Shown: positions 28,337 to 38,665 of the stretch, one piece after another
How the letters are laid out: each line of letters opens with the position of its first letter
How positions within the stretch are numbered: the first letter of the stretch is position 1
Assembly (NCBI GenBank): GCA_963695135.1
Contig: CAVOGA010000002.1
Span: 434,001 to 498,000, forward strand
Direction: 5' to 3'
Length of the DNA stretch: 64,000 bases
From: Marinihelvus sp963695135
Lineage (GTDB): Bacteria > Pseudomonadota > Gammaproteobacteria > Xanthomonadales > SZUA-36
Translations under genes and position numbers: made by a program
The notes under the pieces: generated by a model
What the model was told of the DNA's origin: nothing
Databases searched by the model: none
What the model saw: only the letters and a program-made list of their open reading frames with translations

Positions 28337-28893
28337 CAGAGGGATGCCATCCTTCCGTATTCACGTTCGAACTGGTGCTGGAACAGGTATTCCAGGTCCA
28401 GCATCAGGTTGACCCGTTGCGTCCACAGGTCGAGGGATTCCGGTTGCATGCTCAGCTGCCCATCGACACGGGCAACGAGGTCTTCAAGTTCTGTCACGTA
28501 CACGGCTGACTCGGAGGGCATGGTCGAGGTCTGGTTGCGCAGCAGGCGCAGGCGTTGTTCCAGCACCTGGGACATGCCAATCAGTTGCTGCAGCGGTTCC
28601 GCCCCGGCCCGATCCCCGGGCTCCGTGCCGGGCATTTCGGTTTGCTGCGCGGTTAGCACCGGCTCCGGCCCGGCTGGCGACGGCGCGGGCTGGCGAACGA
28701 CCAGGCCGACTGCCACCACCAGGCAGGCCGCCATGGCAAGCCCGATGCCCAGGCGCCGGTTGCGCAGACCGGTCCGGTCCGCTTCAAGGCTGGCCTGGAC
28801 CTGCGCCCAGCCGTCCCGGTCGGGCTCCAGCAAGGGCAAATCTCCCAGTCCGAAGGGATCGCGAATGTCCTGGTCTTTGTTCGTGCTGTTCAT
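28336..28893 (-). CDS. Putative anti-sigma-type membrane protein
   Basis: The 185-residue protein begins MNSTNKDQDIRDPFGLGDLP. A cytoplasmic part of about 47 residues precedes a single membrane helix (LGIGLAMAACLVVAVGLVV), then a periplasmic part that includes a predicted helix region (MSQVLEQRLRLLRNQ). There is no zinc-binding HxxxCxxC motif, so it is not a classical ZAS anti-sigma. The call rests on position: it follows an ECF sigma gene and is joined to the PDZ gene by a TGATG junction. Confidence 0.62.
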   Translation of the reverse strand: MNSTNKDQDIRDPFGLGDLPLLEPDRDGWAQVQASLEADRTGLRNRRLGIGLAMAACLVVAVGLVVRQPAPSPAGPEPVLTAQQTEMPGTEPGDRAGAEPLQQLIGMSQVLEQRLRLLRNQTSTMPSESAVYVTELEDLVARVDGQLSMQPESLDLWTQRVNLMLDLEYLFQHQFEREYGRMASL

Positions 28894-28968
28894 TGCCTGT
28901 TCTTACCTCGGTTTGATTGCCGGCAGGTCGGTACCTGTCCGGCCGTTGCCATTACTGACCGTGTGTGC

Positions 28969-29556
28969 TCATGCCCCGGCTGTCGCCCGGGCATTGTCCG
29001 GTTCGTCCGCCAGTCCGTCCTCCTGACCCAGCAGGGTGCGCAAGCGCTCCCTGGCCCGGGACAGACGGGTTTTCGAAAAACTCTCGGTTTTGCCGAACAA
29101 TTCGGCAATTTCCGAGTGCTTGTAGCCCTCGACGTCATAGAGCCAGACAATCGCCCGGTCTTCCTTGTCGAGCTGTGCCAGGGCCTCTTCCAGGTCCATG
29201 GCGCGACCGATCTGCTCCTGCGCTCCCTGACAAGACGCCTGGTAGTCGTCAAAGGTCACGAGTTCGGCGCTCGGCAGTTTGCGCAGCGCGCTGATCGCGT
29301 GGTTTACGGCCACGCGCCGCAACCAGCCCCAGAAGGGCGCATCGCCACGAAACTGCCTGATCCGGCGAAACGCCGTGATGAAGGTGTCCTGGGAGACATC
29401 CCGGGCGAGCTCCCGGCACTGCACGATGCGCACGGTGACGGTGAACACCGGCTTGTGAAACTGCCGGTAGAGCCGCTCACAGGCGGACATGTCCCCCCGG
29501 CGCGCACGCGCCAGGGTGATCTCGTCAACCTCGTAGTCGGACCATTGAGTTGCCAT
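28969..29556 (-). CDS. ECF-type RNA polymerase sigma factor
   Basis: The 195-residue sigma factor begins MATQWSDYEVDEITLARARRG. Region 2 has CERLYRQFHKPVFTVTVRI, then ARDVSQDTFITAFRRIRQF. Region 4 has LDKEDRAIVWLYDVEGYKH and EIAELFGKTESFSKTRLSRAR, a helix-turn-helix. No additional C-terminal domain. The ATG at 29556 is preferred to longer starts. It is divergent from greB. Two downstream genes (anti-sigma-like and PDZ) likely form its operon. Confidence 0.9.
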   Translation of the reverse strand: MATQWSDYEVDEITLARARRGDMSACERLYRQFHKPVFTVTVRIVQCRELARDVSQDTFITAFRRIRQFRGDAPFWGWLRRVAVNHAISALRKLPSAELVTFDDYQASCQGAQEQIGRAMDLEEALAQLDKEDRAIVWLYDVEGYKHSEIAELFGKTESFSKTRLSRARERLRTLLGQEDGLADEPDNARATAGA

Positions 29557-29679
29557 TGCACTACCAGACGCCAGGGGGAGGGAAATGGTCACAAGTTGCG
29601 TGATAATTAATTGCCCACAGATTATAGCGAGCCGTCGCCGCACTCACGGCCACGACAATTTGAGTCCCGGGAGAAACTT

Positions 29680-30186
29680 ATGGGCCGCTGGCGTGCCCCG
29701 CAAAAAGCCTCAAGTCCGTACATCACTGCCGACGGCGCGCGCGCACTGCGCCGGGAGCTGTCGCAGCTTTGGAAAGTTGAGCGCCCGGAAGTGGTCAAAG
29801 CGCTTGCCGCTGCAGCCGCCGAGGGTGATCGCTCGGAAAATGCCGAATACATTTACCGTAAGAAGCAACTGGGTGGAATTGACCGGCGGGTGCGCTACCT
29901 GAGCAAACGGCTGGACCAGGTGCAGGTGGTTGACCGTCCGCCGGCAGATACGGACCGCGTGCGCTTCGGCGCCTGGGTCGAGCTGTCGCTTGAGAACGGT
30001 GAACAGCGCACCTACCGCATCGTGGGCGCCGATGAGACGGATGCGAAGCGCGCCTGGGTGTCCGTCGATTCGCCGGTGGCCCGCGCCCTGCTGGGAAAAT
30101 CCGTCGGAGACGAGGTCGAGGTCAACCTGCCGGAAGGGGTGCAGTGGTTCGAGGTGCTCGCGGTTCGCTACGAACCGCCAGCCTGA
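29680..30186 (+). CDS. greB: Transcription elongation factor GreB
   Basis: GreB rescues backtracked RNA polymerase by stimulating transcript cleavage. The 168 residues have a coiled-coil start (ALRRELSQLWKVERPEV), the loop with acidic residues GDRSENAEYIYRKKQL, DRRVRYLSKRL, and the C-terminal FKBP-like part (GAWVELSLENG, SVDSPVARALLGKSVGDEV). The wording ERPEV and the DRRVRYLSK segment are typical of GreB and not GreA. An in-frame ATG at 29680 has a GGGAGAA-like site upstream. Confidence 0.95.
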   Translation: MGRWRAPQKASSPYITADGARALRRELSQLWKVERPEVVKALAAAAAEGDRSENAEYIYRKKQLGGIDRRVRYLSKRLDQVQVVDRPPADTDRVRFGAWVELSLENGEQRTYRIVGADETDAKRAWVSVDSPVARALLGKSVGDEVEVNLPEGVQWFEVLAVRYEPPA

Positions 30187-30208
30187 TTCAGGCTTCTGCC
30201 CGGCAGGG

Positions 30209-30237
30209 GGTTGAACTGGAAACAGGCAGCCCCATTT
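30209..30237 (+). promoter_or_regulatory. Sigma-32 heat-shock promoter of hsp20
   Basis: A -35 like GTTGAAC (core TTGAAC 30211-30216) is followed after 13 bases by CCCCATTTT (30230 onward). The E. coli consensus is CTTGAA, 13-15 bases, CCCCATNT. The match is close at both boxes and the spacing is right. It lies about 100 bases ahead of the gene, leaving a long leader. Confidence 0.75.
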
Positions 30238-30250
30238 TTAGAAACGCGGG

Positions 30251-30328
30251 CGCCGGAAGGGCTCGTAACGAAACGCCCGGCCATCCGGCGGGCACCAACC
30301 ACCGTAATGCTTCAAAGGAGATCACGGT
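30251..30328 (+). promoter_or_regulatory. ROSE-like RNA thermosensor in the hsp20 leader
   Basis: Two hairpins precede the start. The first has outer stem CGCCGG (30251-30256) with CCGGCG (30285-30290) and inner GGGC (30259-30262) with GCCC (30275-30278). The second spans 30301-30328: ACCGT pairs with ACGGT, and inside it GCTTC faces the ribosome site GGAG across AAA. This folds the Shine-Dalgarno into a stem just ahead of the ATG, as in ROSE elements of small heat-shock genes. The melting behaviour is inferred. Confidence 0.6.
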
Positions 30329-30329
30329 T

Positions 30330-30806
30330 ATGACGACGTTTGATTTTGCACCCCTGTACCGCAATTCCATTGGCTTTGACCGGCTCGCATCCTTGCTGTC
30401 CGCAGCACAGCGTGGCGAGCAGGGTGGCGGCTATCCGCCGTACAATATCCTTGCCGAAGACGAAAACCGCTATCGCATCACCATGGCCGTCGCCGGCTTC
30501 GGTGAAGGCGACCTGGAGATCACCTCGGAACAGAACACGCTGACCGTTTCCGGCAAGCGTGAAGACGAGGACGATACTGACAGCGGACGTTTCCTGCATC
30601 GCGGCATCGCTAACCGCGCTTTCGAGCGGCGCTTCAACCTTGCTGACCATGTTCGTGTGACCGGCGCAGCCCTGGAGAACGGCTTGCTGCACATCAACCT
30701 GGAACGGGAAATCCCCGAGGCGATGAAGCCCCGCAAGATCGAGATCGGCAGTGGCAGCGCCCGCCTGATCGATGTCAACAAGGACGCGGAAGACAAAGCC
30801 GCCTGA
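30330..30806 (+). CDS. Small heat-shock protein Hsp20 (IbpA-like)
   Basis: Small heat-shock proteins bind unfolding proteins in large oligomers and hold them for DnaK and ClpB. The 158 residues start MTTFDFAPLYRNSIGFDRL. The alpha-crystallin domain has PPYNILAEDENRYRITMAVAGF, LTVSGKRED, FLHRGIANRAFERRFNLAD, and the GLLHINLEREIPE end. The tail has PRKIEIGSG, with the conserved I-x-I docking motif. A sigma-32 promoter and an RNA hairpin precede it, and a terminator follows at 30832. Confidence 0.95.
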   Translation: MTTFDFAPLYRNSIGFDRLASLLSAAQRGEQGGGYPPYNILAEDENRYRITMAVAGFGEGDLEITSEQNTLTVSGKREDEDDTDSGRFLHRGIANRAFERRFNLADHVRVTGAALENGLLHINLEREIPEAMKPRKIEIGSGSARLIDVNKDAEDKAA

Positions 30807-30831
30807 ACCCCGGTTCAGAGGCTGACGTACA

Positions 30832-30859
30832 GGGGCGTGGCAGCTGCCACGCCCCTTTT
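30832..30859 (+). terminator. Intrinsic terminator of hsp20
   Basis: GGGGCGTGGCAG pairs with CTGCCACGCCCC with almost no loop and is followed by TTTT. The stem is very strong; the T-run is short. Confidence 0.78.
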
Positions 30860-30957
30860 CACTGTTCCTGACCTGCCGCGGGCGCCGGCGTGAACCCACC
30901 CTTGCGCTACCCGGAGGCAGGAGATAGTCTCGCGAATTCAGCCTTCCGGAGGTTGCC

Positions 30958-31689
30958 TTGAAACCTGTTACCAACTTCCTCTACGCGTGCTACGCCTACC
31001 TGTTCCTGATTCCCTTTGCCTTTCTCTGGTCCTTTCTCTGTGGCTGGGTCGCGGCGATTTCCGCCATCCTGATATCCCAGCGCTTCGGCTCTGCCCAGGT
31101 CGGCGGGCTGTGGGCGCGCGTCATCGGCTGGCTGACCCCGATGCGGGTGAGCGTGGAAGGGCGTGAACTGATCGATCCGAAGCAGACCTACGTGGTGGTG
31201 TGCAACCACCAGAGCCAGTATGACATTCTGCTGGTTTACGGCTGGCTGGGACTGGATCTGCGCTGGGTCATGAAACAGGAGTTGCGCAAGCTGCCGGGCA
31301 TCGGTATCGCCTGCGAGAAAGTTGGTCATATCTTCGTGGACCGTTCCAATCCCGAGGCGGCGCGAACATCCATCAATGAGGCCCTGGAGCGCATCGGCGA
31401 CGGCGTCGGCATCCTGTTCTTTCCGGAGGGCACGCGCAGCATTGACGGGCGCCTCAAGCCTTTCAAGAAAGGCGCATTCCGTCTCGCGGCGGACCAGCAG
31501 CTCCCGGTCCTGCCGCTGACGCTGCTGGGTACGCGCGAGATTCTGCCGCCTCAATCCCTGCGGGTCCGGCCGGGCAGGGCGCGGATCGTGATTCACCCAC
31601 CCATCGACCCGGCCGGCAAGGACAGCCGGGACCTGGCCGTAGCGGCCCGTGACCTGATTGCCTCGGCGATGCCCGCCGGAAAAGCCTGA
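30958..31689 (+). CDS. plsC: 1-acyl-sn-glycerol-3-phosphate acyltransferase
   Basis: PlsC makes phosphatidic acid from lysophosphatidic acid at the inner membrane. The 243-residue protein has an N-terminal membrane segment (YACYAYLFLIPFAFLWSFLC), the catalytic HX4D motif in VVCNHQSQYDIL, the acceptor region EKVGHIFVDRSNP, and the FFPEGTRS motif. The start is TTG at 30958; no ATG fits better. Its end overlaps the rhomboid gene by one base, so they are probably cotranscribed. Confidence 0.93.
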   Translation: MKPVTNFLYACYAYLFLIPFAFLWSFLCGWVAAISAILISQRFGSAQVGGLWARVIGWLTPMRVSVEGRELIDPKQTYVVVCNHQSQYDILLVYGWLGLDLRWVMKQELRKLPGIGIACEKVGHIFVDRSNPEAARTSINEALERIGDGVGILFFPEGTRSIDGRLKPFKKGAFRLAADQQLPVLPLTLLGTREILPPQSLRVRPGRARIVIHPPIDPAGKDSRDLAVAARDLIASAMPAGKA

Positions 31690-32420
31690 TGCAATTGCAC
31701 AAACCGGACCCGGAGTACATCGCTTCCGAGCGTGCTGCCAGCAATTTCGCCCTGGCGGTTCGCCTGGCGGTCGCGGTCACGGCCGTGATCTGGTTCATCT
31801 GGCTGAGCAACGCCTATCTTGACCTCGATCTGCAGCGCTACGGCCTGCGTCCGCGCGATGCGCAGGGTCTGCTGGGGCTGCTTACCGCGCCACTCCTGCA
31901 CAGCAATTTCGAGCACCTGTTCTCCAACACCTTGCCCCTGTTGGTGAGCCTGACCGCCGTGCTGTACCTGTACCCGAACAGCGCGTTGCGGGTGATCCCG
32001 ATCGTCTGGATCGGCTCCGGCGTGTTGGGCTGGATGATCGGGCGACCCAGTATCCATATCGGGGCCAGCGGGTTCGTCTACGGCTTGCTGGCGTTTGCCT
32101 TTGTCAGCGGACTGTTCCGCCGTGACATGCGCTCTGTCGGGGTGTCGCTGATCGTGTGGTTCCTCTACGGCTCCATGATCTGGGGCGTGTTGCCCATCCG
32201 GCCCCAGATGTCCTGGGAGTTACACCTGTCCGGCGCCGTGCTGGGCGTGGCCCTGGCGTTCGCTTTCCGGGACTGGGACAAGGTGCCGCTGAAACGCTAT
32301 GACTGGGAAGATGATGACAGCGTGCCGGACTGGTTTCCGGAGCCGCCGGACCTGGGCAACGATGCCCGGTTTCCTGACGAGGAAGGCGGCCTCGTCAACC
32401 GCCCGCAAGACAAGTCCTAG
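31689..32420 (+). CDS. Rhomboid-family intramembrane serine protease
   Basis: Rhomboids cut transmembrane helices of other proteins. The 243-residue protein has about six membrane helices. The catalytic Ser lies in IHIGASGFVYGLLAF and the His in MSWELHLSGAVLGVALA. A conserved first loop is present (LLHSNFEHLFSNTLPLL). An acidic, Pro-rich tail of about 50 residues follows (WEDDDSVPDWFPEPPD). It overlaps plsC by one base. Substrate unknown. Confidence 0.9.
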   Translation: MQLHKPDPEYIASERAASNFALAVRLAVAVTAVIWFIWLSNAYLDLDLQRYGLRPRDAQGLLGLLTAPLLHSNFEHLFSNTLPLLVSLTAVLYLYPNSALRVIPIVWIGSGVLGWMIGRPSIHIGASGFVYGLLAFAFVSGLFRRDMRSVGVSLIVWFLYGSMIWGVLPIRPQMSWELHLSGAVLGVALAFAFRDWDKVPLKRYDWEDDDSVPDWFPEPPDLGNDARFPDEEGGLVNRPQDKS

Positions 32421-32437
32421 CGATTCGGCGCCCGGCC

Positions 32438-33508
32438 ATGCGATGGTTTCTCATCATTCTCGCGACGCTGTTGCTGGCTGCCGCCGCCGGTGGATTCCTG
32501 TTGCCCCGGGAAGTCACCGTGGAGCGGGAAATCGTGATTCAACGACCCGTTTCGACGGTGTTCACGGTGCTCAACAGCTTCCGCAGCTTCGAACAGTGGT
32601 CGTCCTGGCGGGCACTGGATCCCGGGGTGGAATTTGAACGCTCCGGCGCGGCGCAGGGGGCAGGGGCCCGCCTTGAATGGTCCGGTGACCCCGCGCGGCT
32701 GGGAACCGGCTGGCAGGAGATCGTTGTCAGTGAACCCTGGCGAAGGATTGACCTGGATCTCCACAGCGGACCGCAGGGCGACGCCACTGCCCGGTTCCTG
32801 ATTTCCGGAGATCAGCTGGCAAGTCGCGTGCGCTGGCAGTTCAGCACGGATGTAACCCGGGGCCAGGGCTTTTTCGACGGGCTGCTGGGGCGCTATTTCG
32901 GACTGTTTCTGCAACGCTGGGTCGGCGAGGACCTGGAGCGCGGGCTGGCAGGCCTGAAGACCTATGTCGAATCGCTGCCGCCCGCGGATTTTTCCGGCGC
33001 TGAGATCGCCCTGCTCGAGGCGCCGCCGCTGGAGGTGGCCCGCGTGAGCGGCATAACCGGGACAGACCCTGAGTCCATCGCCGCTGCGCTGGCGGATGCC
33101 TATCTTGAGATCGCCAACTGGGCGCTGGTGACCGGCGCCCGGCTCGGCGGTGAACCGCTGGCGATCACCCATGCTGCGGATACACCCCGGCTGTCTTACG
33201 AGGCGGCCATTCCCTTGCTGGCGCCACCGCTTTTTCCCGCCCCGGAGGGCTCGCGGGTGGATGTCGGCCTGTCCCCGGGTGGCGCTGCGGTGCGCGTGAT
33301 TCACCGGGGGTCGTATGCAGACACTTTGGCGAGCTACCAGCGGGCGGAAGCCTGGGCGGCGGCGCATGGCCACCGCTTGTCCGGCACCAGTTGGGAGCAC
33401 TACATCACCGATCCGGCGGATACCGCCCCGGAGGCGCTGGAGACACACATCTACCTGCTGCTTGAAGACCCCGGCGGCGGTCGTCGGGGCGGCCAGCGAA
33501 TAGTCTGA
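32438..33508 (+). CDS. SRPBCC protein with C-terminal GyrI-like domain
   Basis: The 356-residue protein begins with a membrane anchor (MRWFLIILATLLLAAAAGGFL). Residues about 25-175 match the SRPBCC/polyketide-cyclase fold (VEREIVIQRPVSTVFTVLNSF, FEQWSSWRALDPG). The rest resembles GyrI-like or AraC-effector-binding folds (PPLEVARVSGITG, AAVRVIHRGSYADTLASYQRAEAWA). Such two-domain anchored proteins occur in many proteobacteria; the ligand is unknown. It follows the rhomboid gene on the same strand. Confidence 0.78.
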   Translation: MRWFLIILATLLLAAAAGGFLLPREVTVEREIVIQRPVSTVFTVLNSFRSFEQWSSWRALDPGVEFERSGAAQGAGARLEWSGDPARLGTGWQEIVVSEPWRRIDLDLHSGPQGDATARFLISGDQLASRVRWQFSTDVTRGQGFFDGLLGRYFGLFLQRWVGEDLERGLAGLKTYVESLPPADFSGAEIALLEAPPLEVARVSGITGTDPESIAAALADAYLEIANWALVTGARLGGEPLAITHAADTPRLSYEAAIPLLAPPLFPAPEGSRVDVGLSPGGAAVRVIHRGSYADTLASYQRAEAWAAAHGHRLSGTSWEHYITDPADTAPEALETHIYLLLEDPGGGRRGGQRIV

Positions 33509-33509
33509 T

Positions 33510-34238
33510 TCAGGAGGCCGCGGAACCGCCGCCCAAGGCCTCGAGCGATTCGCTGAAACGGCGGGTCCAGGGTCCCGGCTCCTCATGCTGGCTGACCCGG
33601 TGCCGGACCCCGGCCAGGAATTCCGCCCTTTCAATCCGCTCTGCGCCCATGCGAAACAGGTGCGGGTTGGGCACCTGGCAGTCCATCCAGCTGAAGCCCC
33701 AGTGTTCCAGGACGCGGCACAGCTCAACCAGAACCACTTTGCTGGCATTGCTGCGCGCGCTGTACATGGATTCGCCGAAGAACATCCTGCCCAGGGCGAC
33801 ACCGTAGAGCCCGCCGATCAGCGTTTCCTGGTCCCAGACTTCGATGGAATGTGCGAAAGCCCAGGCGATGCAGTTAGCTCGTAGGCTTCCATCATTTCCG
33901 GCATGATCCAGGTGGAAGACCGCGCGCGTGGCGCAGCCGGATACCACCTGTCCGAAGGCCAGATCCGCGGTGACATGCCAGGCGCTGCGCTGCAATTGCC
34001 GGTGCAGGCGGCGGGATACGTGCACGGCGCCGGTTTTGATGATGCAGCGTTGCTGCGGGCACCACCAGAGGATGGGGTCGTCTTCCGAGTACCAGGGAAA
34101 GATGCCGCGTGCATAGGCCCGCAGCAGGCGGCCCGGGCTCAGGTCGCCGCCCCAGGCCAGCAGGCCGTCCGGTTCTTGCAGGGCTTGCGCCGGGGGCGGG
34201 AACGGGGCGTCCGGCGCGTCTCCGAGGCGTGGAATCAC
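33510..34238 (-). CDS. aat: Leucyl/phenylalanyl-tRNA-protein transferase
   Basis: Aat adds Leu or Phe to N-terminal Lys/Arg of proteins, marking them for ClpAP. The 242-residue protein has the signature GIFPWYSEDDPILWWCPQQR, then HLDHAGNDGSLRANC (family pattern) and ETLIGGLYGVALGRMFFGES, near the active site, then WMDCQVPNPHL. It is convergent with the SRPBCC gene. clpA and infA, common neighbours elsewhere, are not here. Confidence 0.96.
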   Translation of the reverse strand: MIPRLGDAPDAPFPPPAQALQEPDGLLAWGGDLSPGRLLRAYARGIFPWYSEDDPILWWCPQQRCIIKTGAVHVSRRLHRQLQRSAWHVTADLAFGQVVSGCATRAVFHLDHAGNDGSLRANCIAWAFAHSIEVWDQETLIGGLYGVALGRMFFGESMYSARSNASKVVLVELCRVLEHWGFSWMDCQVPNPHLFRMGAERIERAEFLAGVRHRVSQHEEPGPWTRRFSESLEALGGGSAAS

Positions 34239-34316
34239 GGCCGGTGAATCATGACAGGCCCATTATGAGCAGCGACTCATGATCCATTCGGGCAGGGTGT
34301 TGCGTTTCCCTGCGTC

Positions 34317-35264
34317 TTAGTCATCCAGCCACTTTTCGGCGTCCAGGGCGGCCATGCATCCGAAGCCCGCCGAGGTGACCGCCTGGCGATACACATGATC
34401 CGCCACGTCCCCTGCGGCAAAGACGCCGGGTACGCTGGTCTGCGTGGCCATGCCATCGGTGCCACTGTGGATCTTGATGTAGCCGTCCTTCATGTCCAGC
34501 TGGCCCTTGAAGATTTCCGTGTTGGGCGTATGGCCGATTGCAATGAACACGCCGTGCAGGTCCAGGCGGGAGACTTCCCCGTTCTTGACGTTTTTCACAT
34601 CCAGCCCGGTTACGCCCTGCGCGTCGCCCACGACCTCTTCCACCACGTGGTCCCAGAGCAGGGTGACGTTGCCGTTTTTGGCGCGGTCAAACAGCTTGTC
34701 CTGCATGATTTTCTCGGCACGAAGCTCGTCGCGGCGGTGCACCAGGACCACCTCCTCGCAGAGGTTGGACAGGTACAGCGCTTCTTCCACGGCGGTGTTG
34801 CCGCCGCCCACCACGGCGACCTTTTTGCCGCGGTAGAAGAAACCGTCGCAGGTGGCGCAGGCTGATACCCCGCGTCCCATGAAGGCCTCCTCCGAGGGCA
34901 GTCCGAGATACCGGGCGCTGGCGCCGGTGCTGATAATGAGCGCGTCGCAGCTGTACTTGCCCGAGTCGCCTTCCAGCACGAAGGGCCGCCTGGACAGGTC
35001 AGCGGTATGGATGTGATCAAAGATCATCTCCGTGTCAAAGCGTTCCGCGTGGCGCAGCATCCGGTCCATCAGGTCCGGTCCCTGCAGGCCCTCCACGTCA
35101 CCCGGCCAGTTATCCACATCGGTGGTGATGGTCAACTGACCACCCTGCTGCATGCCGGTCACCACTGCCGGCGCCAGGTTGGCGCGCGCGGCGTAGATGG
35201 CGGCGGTGTAGCCGGCAGGGCCGGATCCGAGGATCAAAAGACGGCGGTGTTGCATTTCGCTCAT
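34317..35264 (-). CDS. trxB: Thioredoxin reductase
   Basis: TrxB passes electrons from NADPH through FAD to thioredoxin. The 315 residues have an FAD motif ILGSGPAGYTAAIYAARA, the redox pair Cys136-Ala-Thr-Cys139 (ACATCDGFF), the NADPH motif VVGGGNTAVEEALYL, and the C-terminal FAD motif GVFAAGDVADHVYRQAVT. Length and motifs match the low-Mr bacterial enzyme. It lies 79 bases from aat and is divergent from ftsK. Confidence 0.97.
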   Translation of the reverse strand: MSEMQHRRLLILGSGPAGYTAAIYAARANLAPAVVTGMQQGGQLTITTDVDNWPGDVEGLQGPDLMDRMLRHAERFDTEMIFDHIHTADLSRRPFVLEGDSGKYSCDALIISTGASARYLGLPSEEAFMGRGVSACATCDGFFYRGKKVAVVGGGNTAVEEALYLSNLCEEVVLVHRRDELRAEKIMQDKLFDRAKNGNVTLLWDHVVEEVVGDAQGVTGLDVKNVKNGEVSRLDLHGVFIAIGHTPNTEIFKGQLDMKDGYIKIHSGTDGMATQTSVPGVFAAGDVADHVYRQAVTSAGFGCMAALDAEKWLDD

Positions 35265-35573
35265 GTATACTGCTCTCCCGTGGGAAGGGTGGCGCCGGAA
35301 CCCCGCACAGACTTGATGCCTGGGCTCGCCAAACTGGCTTAATCGAATGCCTTAGCTTGTGGCGGGCGGGTCCGATTCAAGGGCTGCGATTCTACCCGAT
35401 TCGGGCAGGTCAAGAAGGTCTGGCAGGCAATTCCGAATGGCGCCACGGCACACGAACTTCCGCTAATCAATTGCGCCCGGGGTGGGCAGACGGCGATGCT
35501 TTGGCCTCGCTGGTTGCCAAGTCTCCGAATAGATACAATAAGCTAGGCTTGAAAATTAAAAAGATTTCTCAGA
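35265..35573. other. trxB-ftsK divergent intergenic region
   Basis: This region has no credible gene. Near ftsK the sequence becomes AT-rich, with TACAAT (35534-35539) as a possible -10, but only weak -35 choices (TGGTTG at 17 bases). The remaining stretch holds no clear repeat, hairpin or operator that I could find. Confidence 0.4.
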
Positions 35574-37901
<2,328 letters not shown>

Positions 37902-37902
37902 G

Positions 37903-38577
37903 ATGAGCTGGCAGCGCATCGGCAACCACCTGGTCCTGTTCGCGATCCTGGTCCTGTTTTCCCTGGCAGCCCCGGCGCAGGAGCGTGCTGATCCGGTCAG
38001 TGCCCGGGATACGCTGGATACCTACAGCGAGGGCCTGGAGGGCATGCGGGCGCGGTTTCGACAGCTGGTCATTTCCCAGGATGGCGAGGTCATGGACCAG
38101 GGCAGCGGCGAAGTCTGGCTGCAAAGCCCGGACCGCTTTCGCTGGTATTACGAGGGTGATTTTCCCGAACTGATCGTGGCTGACGGGCGTCATGTATGGA
38201 TTTATGACGAGAGCCTCGAGCAGGTCACCGTGCGGGAACAGGGCGGGGCAGCGGCCGACAGCCCGCTGTTGTTGCTGACCAATCCGGACGGGCTGGACGA
38301 GAAATACCAGGTTACCGAACTGGGCACCCTGACCGGCAGCCAGATGCTGCAACTGGCGGCCCGGGATGCGGACGCGCCGTTTGAGCGGCTGGTGCTGGTG
38401 TTCACCGGCGGTCAGCTGACGCGGCTGATGCTGGAAGACAGCTTCGGGCTGCGCACGGAAATGGAATTTGACGAGGTCGAACGCAATCCTGAAATACCCG
38501 AAGATTATTTCCTGTTTACGCCGCCGGACGGCGTGGACCTGCTCGGTGATGTGCCCGCGGAATATGCGCCGGACTAA
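37903..38577 (+). CDS. lolA: Outer-membrane lipoprotein carrier LolA
   Basis: LolA ferries lipoproteins across the periplasm from LolCDE to LolB. The 224-residue protein has a signal peptide (LVLFAILVLFSLAAPA), then the family pattern RARFRQLVISQDGEV, GEVWLQSPDRFRWYYEG and LIVADGRHVWIYDESLEQVTV. It starts one base after the ftsK stop. The order ftsK-lolA-serS is common in gammaproteobacteria; rarA, frequent between lolA and serS, is missing. Confidence 0.95.
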   Translation: MSWQRIGNHLVLFAILVLFSLAAPAQERADPVSARDTLDTYSEGLEGMRARFRQLVISQDGEVMDQGSGEVWLQSPDRFRWYYEGDFPELIVADGRHVWIYDESLEQVTVREQGGAAADSPLLLLTNPDGLDEKYQVTELGTLTGSQMLQLAARDADAPFERLVLVFTGGQLTRLMLEDSFGLRTEMEFDEVERNPEIPEDYFLFTPPDGVDLLGDVPAEYAPD

Positions 38578-38665
38578 ACCCCGTCAACACAAGGCCGTGA
38601 GCGGGCGGTAAACCGCCGCCCATGGCGTTACAATGCCGCCTTAATCCCCTGTACCGGAATACCCC

